DNA from: Comamonas sp. lk
GTDB taxonomy: Bacteria; Pseudomonadota; Gammaproteobacteria; Burkholderiales; Burkholderiaceae_C
Direction: 5' to 3'
NCBI GenBank assembly: GCA_945898105.1
Contig: CAMDHL010000120.1
Location: 1-6,694, forward strand
DNA: 6,694 nt
Shown here one piece after another: positions 1 through 6,412 of the stretch. A program made the position numbers and the translations under genes. Below the pieces are notes generated by a model. It was given only the letters and a program-made list of their open reading frames with translations. It did not search any database and was not told the origin of the DNA. Positions within the stretch are counted from its first letter, which is position 1; each line of letters starts with the position of its first letter.

Positions 1-1
1 T

Positions 2-718
2 GCAGCGGCATTACTTTGCTTGTGTGGCTTCGGCGTAGCAGTTATGTATGGCGTCATTCCCACTGGGGACAACGCGGTGCAGCAATTACGCGCGCTTTTA
101 AAAGGCGAAAAATCTGCGAGCCAGGCATCCGAAGTATCAGCGGCAAGCCCCGCTGCTTCAGCCACAACGGTTGCCGCAGCCTCGCCCGCTGCGCCAGCCG
201 CTCCAGTTAGCACAGTTGCAGTAACGCCCGTGGCGACACCCACACCTGCACCCCTCAAACAGCTCGAAGAAGTAGAAACTTTTGTTCCTTCGTCCGGCCT
301 ACGCAGCAAAGCGCCTGTTGTCGAAGCACCGGTGGTCAAAGAAGCGGCCAAGGCCCCTGACGAAGCAAGCGTGGCCCAAAACCAAGCAGGTCAGGCCTGG
401 GTGCGGCAAATGCCAGCCGGCACCTTCTTAGTCCAGCACACGATTGTCCCCAGCTATGCCGAGGCCAACGCTTATATGCAAGCGCATCCCAACCTCAAGC
501 GCGCACGTATTGTGGCCAATTACCTGCCGAATCTGCCGACCTTACAGTTCTCGGTGGTGTCGGGCCCCTTCGGCACTCTGGGCGATGCAAGCGCCTATGC
601 GGACAGCGCGGGAGTTCCCAAAGACCCGCAAATCCGTTCGGCGCGCTTCATGAAAGAGCAGTTTTCGCAAGATAACTTGGTCAGTCCCGGCCCCAGGCGC
701 GCGGAGAATAAGCGATGA
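2..718 (+). CDS. SPOR-domain membrane protein, DamX-like C-terminal part (5' partial)
   Basis: The frame is open to the left edge, so this is the C-terminal 238 residues of a longer protein. Its first visible residues (AALLCLCGFGVAVMYGVIP) are hydrophobic and look like the end of a single transmembrane helix. A Ser/Ala/Pro/Val-rich linker follows (about bases 110-420), then a compact C-terminal domain (about bases 416-660). That domain reads like a SPOR repeat: a first half with FLVQH and a Tyr/Ala-rich helix, then a second half with FSVVSGPFGTLGDASAYA, close to the YVLVSGVYASKEEA pattern of DamX. SPOR domains bind septal, denuded peptidoglycan in the periplasm. The order membrane helix, low-complexity linker, terminal SPOR is the DamX/FtsN layout. 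The missing N-terminus could be a cytoplasmic domain, for example an ExeA/GspA-like ATPase, but that is a guess. A TTG at 20 lies inside the membrane helix and is unlikely to be the real start. The stop overlaps the next start (ATGA, 715-718), so the two genes are probably translationally coupled. Confidence 0.8.
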   Translation, partial: AAALLCLCGFGVAVMYGVIPTGDNAVQQLRALLKGEKSASQASEVSAASPAASATTVAAASPAAPAAPVSTVAVTPVATPTPAPLKQLEEVETFVPSSGLRSKAPVVEAPVVKEAAKAPDEASVAQNQAGQAWVRQMPAGTFLVQHTIVPSYAEANAYMQAHPNLKRARIVANYLPNLPTLQFSVVSGPFGTLGDASAYADSAGVPKDPQIRSARFMKEQFSQDNLVSPGPRRAENKR

Positions 719-1164
719 GTGAACCAGAATTTTTCCCCAGCCATGCCCCCCACAAAGTGGAGATGCCCGAAGGCAGCAATGTGGCCAAAAGCAAATCGGC
801 CCAAGTCGGAACGGACATACGCCGTGTCGATAAGCACGAACAGATAGAAGGTGAGGATCTGGAAGTTCATCCGGACAACACTATTCTTTTGCAAAGTAGC
901 GCAGGTGCTGCCAGCAATATTGTCAAGCTGCCGCCGCAGGGAAAGAAAGAGCTAAAAACGGTTGCGATCGCGTCTCCCAAGGATGCTGCTAAGGCAATAA
1001 CCAGCGACGCCGCGGCAATTGCGCCGGGCGATGCGATCGCAGAATTCGAAACCGAAGAAATGGTCGAAATGGATTTCCCCGCCCGGGTGATCCAACTCAA
1101 AATTGAAAATGACAAGATTCGTGAAGAACTCAAAGCACTCGACTCGCTCATCAATGGCCGCTAA
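715..1164 (+). CDS. Small acidic hypothetical protein with C-terminal coiled coil
   Basis: I do not recognise this 149-residue protein. It starts at the ATG in the ATGA overlap with the SPOR gene, with GGAG at 703-706 eight bases upstream, so the start is well supported. It has no signal peptide or membrane segment. Residues 1-120 are polar, acidic and Ala-rich and are probably largely disordered. Residues about 121-149 form a short amphipathic, coiled-coil-like helix (VIQLKIENDKIREELKALDS) suited to pairing with another helical protein. The gene lies between a SPOR membrane protein and a membrane coiled-coil protein, so it may be a cytoplasmic partner of one of them. That role is inferred from neighbourhood only. 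Codon and base composition match the flanking genes, and nothing suggests it is broken. Confidence 0.75.
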   Translation: MSEPEFFPSHAPHKVEMPEGSNVAKSKSAQVGTDIRRVDKHEQIEGEDLEVHPDNTILLQSSAGAASNIVKLPPQGKKELKTVAIASPKDAAKAITSDAAAIAPGDAIAEFETEEMVEMDFPARVIQLKIENDKIREELKALDSLINGR

Positions 1165-1182
1165 GTACGCCCAAGCTATAAA

Positions 1183-1186
1183 GAGG
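1183..1186 (+). promoter_or_regulatory. Strong Shine-Dalgarno (GAGG) of the membrane coiled-coil gene
   Basis: An AAGAGGA stretch (1181-1187) lies eight bases before the ATG at 1195. This fixes that start and supports separate ribosome loading on the third gene of the left operon, despite the short 30-base gap after the preceding stop. Confidence 0.75.
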
Positions 1187-1194
1187 ACCCCGCC

Positions 1195-2217
1195 ATGGCT
1201 GATACACCAACCGCACTAACCCCTGACGAAGCTTCTGCACTGGAAGCGATTGGCGGCATGCCAGCCGATGCCCCTGCTGCGGATCCGCCACCGACGGAAT
1301 TTGTAGCAGAGCCAGCACTAGAGCCCATCCTCGTGGAAGAAGAACACGTGCACGAACACGGAAATGAAGGTGGTGCGCTACACAGCGGTCCTGCGGATAA
1401 CCACCACGCGACTCACGAAGCTGCGCACCAACCCCCTCAAGAAGACGCCGAAATGGCGGAAATGAAGTCGACCATGCTGGACTCGGCTGAATTGGCCAAC
1501 CGCGCTGCTGGAATGGCTGCAAAGTCAGCCGGTGACATGCATAAAGCATCTACCGAATTAATCGAAAGCGCCTCCGGCCAAAAGATCTACCTGATCATTG
1601 TGCTGGCCGTTTTCGGCTTGCTGATCGTCATGGCGATCAGTATCTTTGCATTTATGTCGTTCCGTCTTCAGCAACGTGTGGCGCAGGCTGATGCCATGCT
1701 GCTGGCAGTGGGCAAACGCGTGATCGCGATGGATGAATCCTTGGAAATGTTCACCGGCCACGGCGAAGCACTGCGCGAAGTGGCCAGCAAACAAGACGCC
1801 ATCATCAGCGCGCAGACGAAGATCGAATTGCGGTTGGACGAAGTCATGCGCGGGGTGCAAATGGCGGCCGACTCGATCGCCAAACCAGCCGCTGGCAGTG
1901 ACAAAGATAAAGCGCCCGATATGGCCAAGCTCCTCAAAGAGCTGGACGGCAAGCTACAAGCCCAAGCAACGGCTATCAACAATCTGAGCAGCCAGGTCCG
2001 CTCGGTTGGCAGCCCTGCTCCTGCACGGGTGGACCCAGCTGCCGTGCGCAAAGAGGCTGAGGCCTTGGTGCGCCAACTCAAGGCAGCAGAAGCGAGCGTC
2101 AAACCGCCCCCCGCCGCAGCGCCTGCAGCAGCGCCCAAGGCGCCGGAAAAGCCGGTGGAAAAACTAATTCAGTACCCACGGGTTCAAGGCCCCGGCAAAA
2201 CGCCAGACGGGCAGTAA
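1195..2217 (+). CDS. Single-pass membrane protein with His/acidic tail and long coiled coil
   Basis: This 340-residue protein is not one I can name. Residues 1-80 are acidic, Pro/Ala-rich and studded with histidines (about 51-78: HVHEH, then NHH and HATHEAAH), which could bind divalent metal. Residues 81-130 are helical and Ala-rich. One clear transmembrane helix follows at about 131-156 (starts IYLIIVLAVFGLLIVMAI), flanked by K130 and R157. Residues 157-230, about 241-270 and 281-303 are heptad-like helices of coiled-coil character. The C-terminus is Pro/Ala/Lys-rich (304-340). There is no cleavable signal peptide. Topology is uncertain, although the acidic N-terminus and the Arg/Gln-rich flank after the helix are compatible with either orientation. 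It is the last gene of a three-gene, same-strand cluster with a SPOR protein, which suggests a structural or scaffold role in an envelope complex. A methyl-accepting or secretion-accessory role cannot be excluded, but no signalling motif is visible. Confidence 0.8.
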   Translation: MADTPTALTPDEASALEAIGGMPADAPAADPPPTEFVAEPALEPILVEEEHVHEHGNEGGALHSGPADNHHATHEAAHQPPQEDAEMAEMKSTMLDSAELANRAAGMAAKSAGDMHKASTELIESASGQKIYLIIVLAVFGLLIVMAISIFAFMSFRLQQRVAQADAMLLAVGKRVIAMDESLEMFTGHGEALREVASKQDAIISAQTKIELRLDEVMRGVQMAADSIAKPAAGSDKDKAPDMAKLLKELDGKLQAQATAINNLSSQVRSVGSPAPARVDPAAVRKEAEALVRQLKAAEASVKPPPAAAPAAAPKAPEKPVEKLIQYPRVQGPGKTPDGQ

Positions 2218-2229
2218 AGACCAAGTTGG

Positions 2230-2251
2230 GCGCGCATCAAAGGGTGCGCGT
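2230..2251. terminator. GC-rich hairpin between convergent genes (possible terminator)
   Basis: CGCGCATC (2231-2238) can pair with GGTGCGCG (2243-2250) around an AAAG tetraloop, with one internal wobble pair and an outer G-T wobble pair. It lies 13 bases after the stop of the + strand operon and 46 bases beyond the end of the minus-strand activator gene. Neither strand has a clear T-run directly after the stem, so it is not a textbook intrinsic terminator. It may instead protect 3' ends or slow convergent polymerases. Confidence 0.4.
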
Positions 2252-2296
2252 GGGCAAAAAGCACGGGGCCGAGGCGTCCCTGCTGGCCGACCCGCT

Positions 2297-3430
2297 TTAA
2301 ACGCCCTCGCGTAAGCCGAATTTTTGGATTTTCTCGATCAGCGTCGTGCGCTGTACGTTCAAGATACGTGCAGTCTGCGAAACATTGCCGTTGGTACGGC
2401 TGAGTGCCTGGGCGATCAGATCGCGCTCGATTTCGGCCAAGCGGTGTTTCAGGGACAAACCTTCGGGCGGCAAGACCGGCAGGGCTTGCGACATAAAGGT
2501 CATCTGCTCTACCTGATTGGGCATCTCCTCGGGATCCTCTTCCTCGCCTAACTCGTCAAACAAACCGCCAGAGGTCGGACCGTCCAGCCAAGTCCCGGGC
2601 GCTAGCGCCGGGTCCATTTGCGGCAGCTCACCCGAGTCGGCTAGCGCCTTATAGGCGAGCATTCCTTTGGGAAGAAGGCTCTTCGAAAAATTCTTCAATT
2701 CCAGACACTGGCCGGAAAACAGGGTGCTGAAGCGGTCGATCAGATTCGACAACTCGCGCACATTGCCAGGCCATGGGTAGGACTGCAAGGCGTAGGTGAA
2801 ATCGGGCGCGAAGGTGATGGGCTTTTCGCCGCTGGCGGCGTGGTGCTTGGAAAAGAATTGCAACAGCAAGGGCACGTCGTTTGCGCGCTCACGCAGCGGG
2901 GGGGTGTTAAGCGGCAGGACGTTGAGGCGGTAATACAAATCTTCGCGAAAACGGCCAGCGGCGATTTCGGCCTCAAGGTCGCGGTGGGTCGCCGCTATGA
3001 CGCGCACGTCAATTGGAATCGGCTTGGTACCACCGACCGGATCAATGACCCGTTCCTGCAAGACACGCAGGAGCTTGACCTGTAATTCCAGGGGCAAATC
3101 GCCGATTTCGTCCAGAAATATGGAACCATTGTGGGCCAACTCAAAGCGGCCAACGCGGTCGGTCACGGCACCGGTAAAGGCACCCTTGCGGTGGCCGAAA
3201 AGCTCGCTCTCTATTAGGTCTTTGGGAATGGCGGCGCAATTAATGGGCACAAAATTGGCCGCAGCGCGGTGGGACAAATCATGCAGCGACCGGGCGACGA
3301 TTTCCTTGCCGGTACCGCTCTCGCCGGTAATCAATACGGTGGAACTGGATGCGGCGACCACCGGCAACAAGTCGCGGATGGCCCGGATGGCATCACTTTC
3401 ACCTATAAAACTGATAGCGTTTCGCGACAT
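2297..3430 (-). CDS. Sigma-54-dependent activator, FleQ-like, lacking a sensory domain
   Basis: This 377-residue bacterial enhancer-binding protein remodels sigma-54 RNA polymerase using ATP. The AAA+ domain begins almost at the N-terminus. Visible motifs are Walker A GESGTGKE (36-43), the sigma-54 contact loop GAFTGA (83-88), Walker [10 protein letters not shown] (103-111), sensor I AATHRDL (146-152), the arginine-finger region [11 protein letters not shown] (161-171) and sensor [10 protein letters not shown] (220-227). All key residues look intact. A long acidic Pro/Gly-rich linker (about 255-325, with GEEEDPEE) leads to a Fis-type helix-turn-helix (about 345-373), whose recognition helix [12 protein letters not shown] resembles FleQ/FlrC. 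There is no receiver, GAF, PAS or FleQ N-terminal domain, as in HrpS and PspF, so activity is probably set by expression level or a partner protein. The ATG at 3430 has AAGG four bases upstream and is the only sensible start. It is divergent from the Sel1 gene, whose upstream region carries a -24/-12 promoter, so that operon is its most likely target. Confidence 0.95.
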   Translation of the reverse strand: MSRNAISFIGESDAIRAIRDLLPVVAASSSTVLITGESGTGKEIVARSLHDLSHRAAANFVPINCAAIPKDLIESELFGHRKGAFTGAVTDRVGRFELAHNGSIFLDEIGDLPLELQVKLLRVLQERVIDPVGGTKPIPIDVRVIAATHRDLEAEIAAGRFREDLYYRLNVLPLNTPPLRERANDVPLLLQFFSKHHAASGEKPITFAPDFTYALQSYPWPGNVRELSNLIDRFSTLFSGQCLELKNFSKSLLPKGMLAYKALADSGELPQMDPALAPGTWLDGPTSGGLFDELGEEEDPEEMPNQVEQMTFMSQALPVLPPEGLSLKHRLAEIERDLIAQALSRTNGNVSQTARILNVQRTTLIEKIQKFGLREGV

Positions 3431-3495
3431 GGAGCCTTATTAGGGACGGGCCCGGCGATCAAATGCGATCGCAGTTTCGTGGGCTGGACGTTAAA

Positions 3496-3524
3496 ATCAT
3501 ACCAGTAAGTGTCAGTTTTCAGAC
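3496..3524 (-). promoter_or_regulatory. Sigma-70 extended -10 promoter of the activator gene
   Basis: Read on the minus strand, TGGTATGAT (3504 down to 3496) is an extended -10 element, with TATGAT at 3501-3496. A weak -35-like element (CTGAAA/TCTGAA, about 3517-3523) lies 15-16 bases upstream. The predicted start near 3489 would give a leader of about 59 bases before the activator ATG. This is a motif match only. Confidence 0.5.
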
Positions 3525-3537
3525 AGTCCACAGCTGT
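3510..3537. promoter_or_regulatory. Candidate activator-binding dyads (upstream activating region)
   Basis: Two adjacent dyads are visible. The first is the imperfect palindrome TGTCAGTTTTCAGACA (3510-3525). The second is the perfect 8-mer ACAGCTGT (3530-3537). They sit about 109-136 bases upstream of the start predicted for the -24/-12 promoter, the usual distance for enhancer sites of sigma-54 activators. The first also overlaps the -35 region of the activator's own promoter, which would allow autoregulation. The link to this activator is inferred from position. Confidence 0.4.
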
Positions 3538-3619
3538 TTTTTTACGTTTTTCGCGTTTTGTTTCACACATTACACGCATTACCCGCTGGAAATACGTTTT
3601 TTAACAAATTTATGTTAGT

Positions 3620-3635
3620 TGGTACGCAAACTGCA
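3620..3635 (+). promoter_or_regulatory. Sigma-54 (-24/-12) promoter of the Sel1/J-protein operon
   Basis: TTGGTACGCAAACTGCAT (3619-3636) matches the sigma-54 consensus TTGGCACGNNNNTTGCW closely. The GG pair (3621-3622) and the GC pair (3633-3634) are separated by exactly ten bases, as required. The differences are T for C after the GG and C for T before the TGC. Transcription would start near 3646. The spacer upstream (3537-3620) is T-rich and AT-rich, suitable for bending. The adjacent divergent gene encodes a sigma-54 activator, which strengthens the call. Confidence 0.75.
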
Positions 3636-3691
3636 TAATCCACCAAAGACAAACGACCGCATGGTTGGCAAAAAGGTTTCTTGCCGCTGCC

Positions 3692-5047
3692 ATGCCCCCA
3701 ACTCAGACCCCACGCGTGACCGAACTAGCTCCTGATTTGCAACTCGCTGCGCTCAACAACTTGGGCCTGATGTACGCCAAAGGCCAGGGTGTGGAGCAGG
3801 ACTTTGCGCGGGCGCTGGACTGCTATCAACAGGCAGCCGAACGAGGAGTGGCGCAAGCGCAGTCCAACCTGGCGGTGATGTTCGCCCATGGGCAGGGCGT
3901 AGCCCAGGACTTTTCGCAGGCGCACAAGTGGTATCGGGCGGCCGCGGAACAAGGGCTGCCCTATGCCCAGACCAATTTGGCGGTGATGTATGCGAACGGC
4001 CAAGGCGCCGAGCGCGACTACCAACAAGCCCTGAAGTGGTACCAGGCCGCTGCCGAGCAAGGCGACACCAGCGCGCAGCGCGGTTTGGGCGTCATGTATG
4101 CCAATGGCCAGGGCGTACCCCAGGATTTTGAGCGCGCCATGCAGTGCTACCAAGGCGGGGCTGCCAGCGGCGATGCGGCGGCCCAGTACGGTATGGGCGT
4201 GATGTATGCCAACGGGCACGGAGTCGAAAAAGACTTGCAACAGGCCTGCCACTGGTACCAACTGGCTGCCGCACAAAAGCACGTGCACGCTTTATTTAAC
4301 CTGGGTTTTTTGTATTCCAACGGCGTTGGCATCCCCTTGGACATGGACAAGGCATACCAATGCTACGAGGCCGCTGCCAAGCTGGGAGACGCCGCGGCCC
4401 AGTACAACTTGGGCGTCCTGTACAGCAGCGCGCAAGGCCCAGAACGCAGTGATGAAAAAGCACTGCATTGGTACCGCAAGGCGGCCGAACAAGGCGATGC
4501 CGCAGCACAATTTAACCTTGGGCTGATGTATGCCACCGGCCAGGGCGTAGAGCAAAACGATGCGTCCGCTCTGGAGTGGTATCAATTAGCCGCAGACCAG
4601 GGGGATGCCCAAGCGCAATACAACCTGGGCGTGATGATCGCCATCGGACAAGGCACGCAGCCCAGTCGCACAGTGGCGATGCAGTGGCTGCAATTGGCGG
4701 CCGACCAGGGCGATGTGCTGGCTTGGTACAACCTGGGTGCGCTGTACCAGGAAGGCGCCGACCAGGCGCCCGATTACCAGCGGGCACTGCATTGCTACCG
4801 CCAGGCGGCACAGGGCGGACAACCTGACGCCCAAGCCGCTCTGGGATGGTTGTATGCCAATGGCATGGGCGTACTGCAAGACTTTGTGCGCGCGCACATG
4901 TGGTTTAACGTCGGCGCGGTCGGCGGCCATACGCAAGCGGCCAGCGGACGCGAATTTGTGGCGCAGCAAATGACCCCCAGCCAGATAGCGCAGGCACAAA
5001 CCATGGCGCGCACTTGCATTGAGCAGCGATTTGCAGGATTTGACTAA
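3692..5047 (+). CDS. Sel1-like repeat protein, eleven tandem repeats, cytoplasmic
   Basis: This soluble alpha/alpha-solenoid protein consists almost entirely of 36-residue Sel1-like repeats (SLR, a TPR relative). Eleven consecutive units each follow the pattern xNLGxMYxxGQGVxxDxxxAxxWYxxAAxQGxxxAQ. A short helical cap ends the protein (MTPSQIAQAQTMARTCIEQ). Such proteins act as scaffolds or adaptors for protein-protein contacts. There is no signal peptide or membrane helix from any plausible start, unlike many exported Sel1 proteins, so it should be cytoplasmic. Units 7, 9 and 10 are the most divergent, with the GQG turn altered or the Asp lost (YSSAQGPERS, IAIGQGTQPS, YQEGADQAPD). The start is uncertain: ATG at 3692 (451 residues) has AAAAGG at 3671-3676, rather far upstream, while an in-frame TTG at 3665 (460 residues) lacks a ribosome site. 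It is the first gene after the -24/-12 promoter and is followed after 85 bases by the J-domain gene, so it probably works with that protein. Confidence 0.9.
   Translation: MPPTQTPRVTELAPDLQLAALNNLGLMYAKGQGVEQDFARALDCYQQAAERGVAQAQSNLAVMFAHGQGVAQDFSQAHKWYRAAAEQGLPYAQTNLAVMYANGQGAERDYQQALKWYQAAAEQGDTSAQRGLGVMYANGQGVPQDFERAMQCYQGGAASGDAAAQYGMGVMYANGHGVEKDLQQACHWYQLAAAQKHVHALFNLGFLYSNGVGIPLDMDKAYQCYEAAAKLGDAAAQYNLGVLYSSAQGPERSDEKALHWYRKAAEQGDAAAQFNLGLMYATGQGVEQNDASALEWYQLAADQGDAQAQYNLGVMIAIGQGTQPSRTVAMQWLQLAADQGDVLAWYNLGALYQEGADQAPDYQRALHCYRQAAQGGQPDAQAALGWLYANGMGVLQDFVRAHMWFNVGAVGGHTQAASGREFVAQQMTPSQIAQAQTMARTCIEQRFAGFD
3755..4942 (+). repeat. Eleven tandem 108-bp units encoding Sel1-like repeats
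   Basis: The coding sequence has an exact 36-codon period across eleven units with no insertion or deletion between them. Blocks such as the YANGQG and AAEQGD segments recur with high similarity at the DNA level, especially in units 2-4 and 7-9. This is coding repetition, not a separate element, but it could permit unit gain or loss by recombination. Confidence 0.9.
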
Positions 5048-5132
5048 AAAGCCTGGGCATTGCGCCAGCTAGCCAGCTCCGAGCGCCCGCCAAGACGACC
5101 TTTTTTGCACCGCATCCCCTACTTCATTGGCC

Positions 5133-6404
5133 ATGTCCGATTACGACGCTGCAAGCGACTTTCAAGCCCACTTTTCCGATGCCCTGCCAGCGGTGGAGCA
5201 AGCGCTAGCGCAAGCACGCATGCAACTGGTCTGTGCGCTCGCGCTCGACTGTGGCCGGCACTGGTTTAACCTACTTTTGCAAGCCCGGCGGCGCGGCCTT
5301 ACCGTGCAATTGCTGGTGCCTGATACCGAGGTCAACCGCCAGTCCTCCATCGCTTGGGAGCGTCTTAGCGCGCTCGGAGGGGAAGTGCATTGGTTGGCCC
5401 CTGAAGCCGCGTATTTGTACACCTCTGTCTGCATCGTTGACGCCCACCTAGTGCTCAGTGGCGCGTTTGCAGACGTCTCTAGCCCATCGCCCGATGACTT
5501 TGCCGGCGTGGTACGCCAGCACAGCAGCCCACTGGCTGCGCAGTACCTGTGCGGCATTGCAGAACTAATCGGAGACTACGGCAGTGGCGGTGCGGAGGCA
5601 ACGGACGCATCGCAAAGCGGGGCGCTGGTCATTGCCCAGGCTTTGCAAGCGCGCACTGCCGCCTGGCAATACAGCTTGCTGCAATCCCAAACGGTTGCGT
5701 TGCAGGCCGAACTCGATGAAATCCAGCGCACCATGCAGGCGTTTGAACGGCAGCAAGAAGTTGCCATCGGCGAGCTGCTGCGCGAGTTTCTAGACCTCAA
5801 GCGCCAATACCTTGCGCAATTGCATGAACGCTTTGGCGGACAAGCGCATGAAGAGCAAGCACGCCAGGCCGAGGAAAGTTTTAAACGCTACACGCAAGAC
5901 CACCCCCCAGAGGACGAAACCACCCCCCTGCCCCAGCTCGACCCGGCGCAGCAACAGGCCATTAAGTCGCTCTATCGCAAACTGGCAATGCAATGCCACC
6001 CGGACCGAGTGGAATCATCCGACAAAGCGCAAGCGCAAGCCTTGTTTCAGCGTCTGCAGCGCAGCTACCGCGCGAGCGATTTACAGGGTATGCAACATTT
6101 GCAAGCCCAGCTAGAGGCTGATCAAAGCCCGGTACCGGATGCCGCAAACTCACATCCGGCGGCGACCAGTCAAAGGGCCGCTGCCGATTGGGCTGTGCAA
6201 GTGCGTGCACTGCAAAGCACATTGCTTCAACAACAAGCCCAAAGGCAAGCTTTATTGCGCGGCCCAACCTGGCGCACACTCAGCACGCAAAGCGACTGGG
6301 ACTTGTGGTTTACGCAACAATCCAAGCACTTGCAAGCCGAAGTGCAGCGCTACCGCGAAGCGCTGGCGCAAGCGGCCGACGACAGCGCCGCCCGCTTAGT
6401 TTGA
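5133..6404 (+). CDS. J-domain protein with degenerate PLD-like N-terminal half
   Basis: This 423-residue multidomain protein appears to be an Hsp70 (DnaK) co-chaperone of unusual layout. Residues about 10-150 resemble one half of a phospholipase-D-like fold: helix, strand LTVQLLVP, helix, strand EVHWLA, then YTSVCIVDAHLVLSGAF (97-113), which lines up with the HxKxxxxD...GSxN region of PLD proteins. The catalytic His and Lys appear replaced by Tyr and Ser, while the Asp is kept, so it is probably non-catalytic. Residues about 183-260 are a helical coiled-coil-like segment. A J-domain follows at about 268-328, with helix II IKSLYRKLAMQCHPDRV carrying the HPD motif (289-291) that stimulates DnaK ATPase. 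There is no G/F region or zinc-finger domain, so it is a class C J-protein. Residues 350-415 form another helical region rich in Gln and Trp. The ATG at 5133 is preferred over a TTG six bases upstream; neither has a good ribosome site. It probably shares the Sel1 operon. Confidence 0.85.
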   Translation: MSDYDAASDFQAHFSDALPAVEQALAQARMQLVCALALDCGRHWFNLLLQARRRGLTVQLLVPDTEVNRQSSIAWERLSALGGEVHWLAPEAAYLYTSVCIVDAHLVLSGAFADVSSPSPDDFAGVVRQHSSPLAAQYLCGIAELIGDYGSGGAEATDASQSGALVIAQALQARTAAWQYSLLQSQTVALQAELDEIQRTMQAFERQQEVAIGELLREFLDLKRQYLAQLHERFGGQAHEEQARQAEESFKRYTQDHPPEDETTPLPQLDPAQQQAIKSLYRKLAMQCHPDRVESSDKAQAQALFQRLQRSYRASDLQGMQHLQAQLEADQSPVPDAANSHPAATSQRAAADWAVQVRALQSTLLQQQAQRQALLRGPTWRTLSTQSDWDLWFTQQSKHLQAEVQRYREALAQAADDSAARLV

Positions 6405-6412
6405 ACAAGGCC

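Noticed and set aside
20..22. TTG as the start of the SPOR protein
   Set aside because: It lies inside the hydrophobic helix, and the frame is open further upstream to the window edge, so the gene is more likely partial.
1156..1170. Sigma-54-like TGGC...CGC sequence before the third gene
   Set aside because: The required GC does not fall ten bases after the GG pair, so spacing rules it out.
1668..2138. Minus-strand frame of 156 codons opposite the membrane coiled-coil gene
   Set aside because: Ala/Ser/Arg-rich shadow of a well-supported gene with a strong ribosome site on the other strand.
2997..3443. Plus-strand frame of 148 codons inside the activator gene
   Set aside because: It is antisense to the conserved AAA+ motifs, and the product has the biased composition of a shadow.
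3725..4288. Long minus-strand open frame of 187 codons opposite the Sel1 gene
   Set aside because: It mirrors the Sel1 repeats in antisense and its periodic composition follows from the 108-bp repeat. It has no ribosome site or family resemblance.
3755..4942. Tandem 108-bp periodicity considered as a non-coding repeat or CRISPR-like array
   Set aside because: The period is exactly 36 codons in one open frame with clear Sel1 residues, and no identical short repeats with spacers exist.
5055..5106. Possible intrinsic terminator between the Sel1 and J-protein genes
   Set aside because: The T-run at 5101-5106 is about 12 bases from the nearest GGGC/GCCC pairing, which is only four base pairs with a large loop, so it does not fit a terminator.
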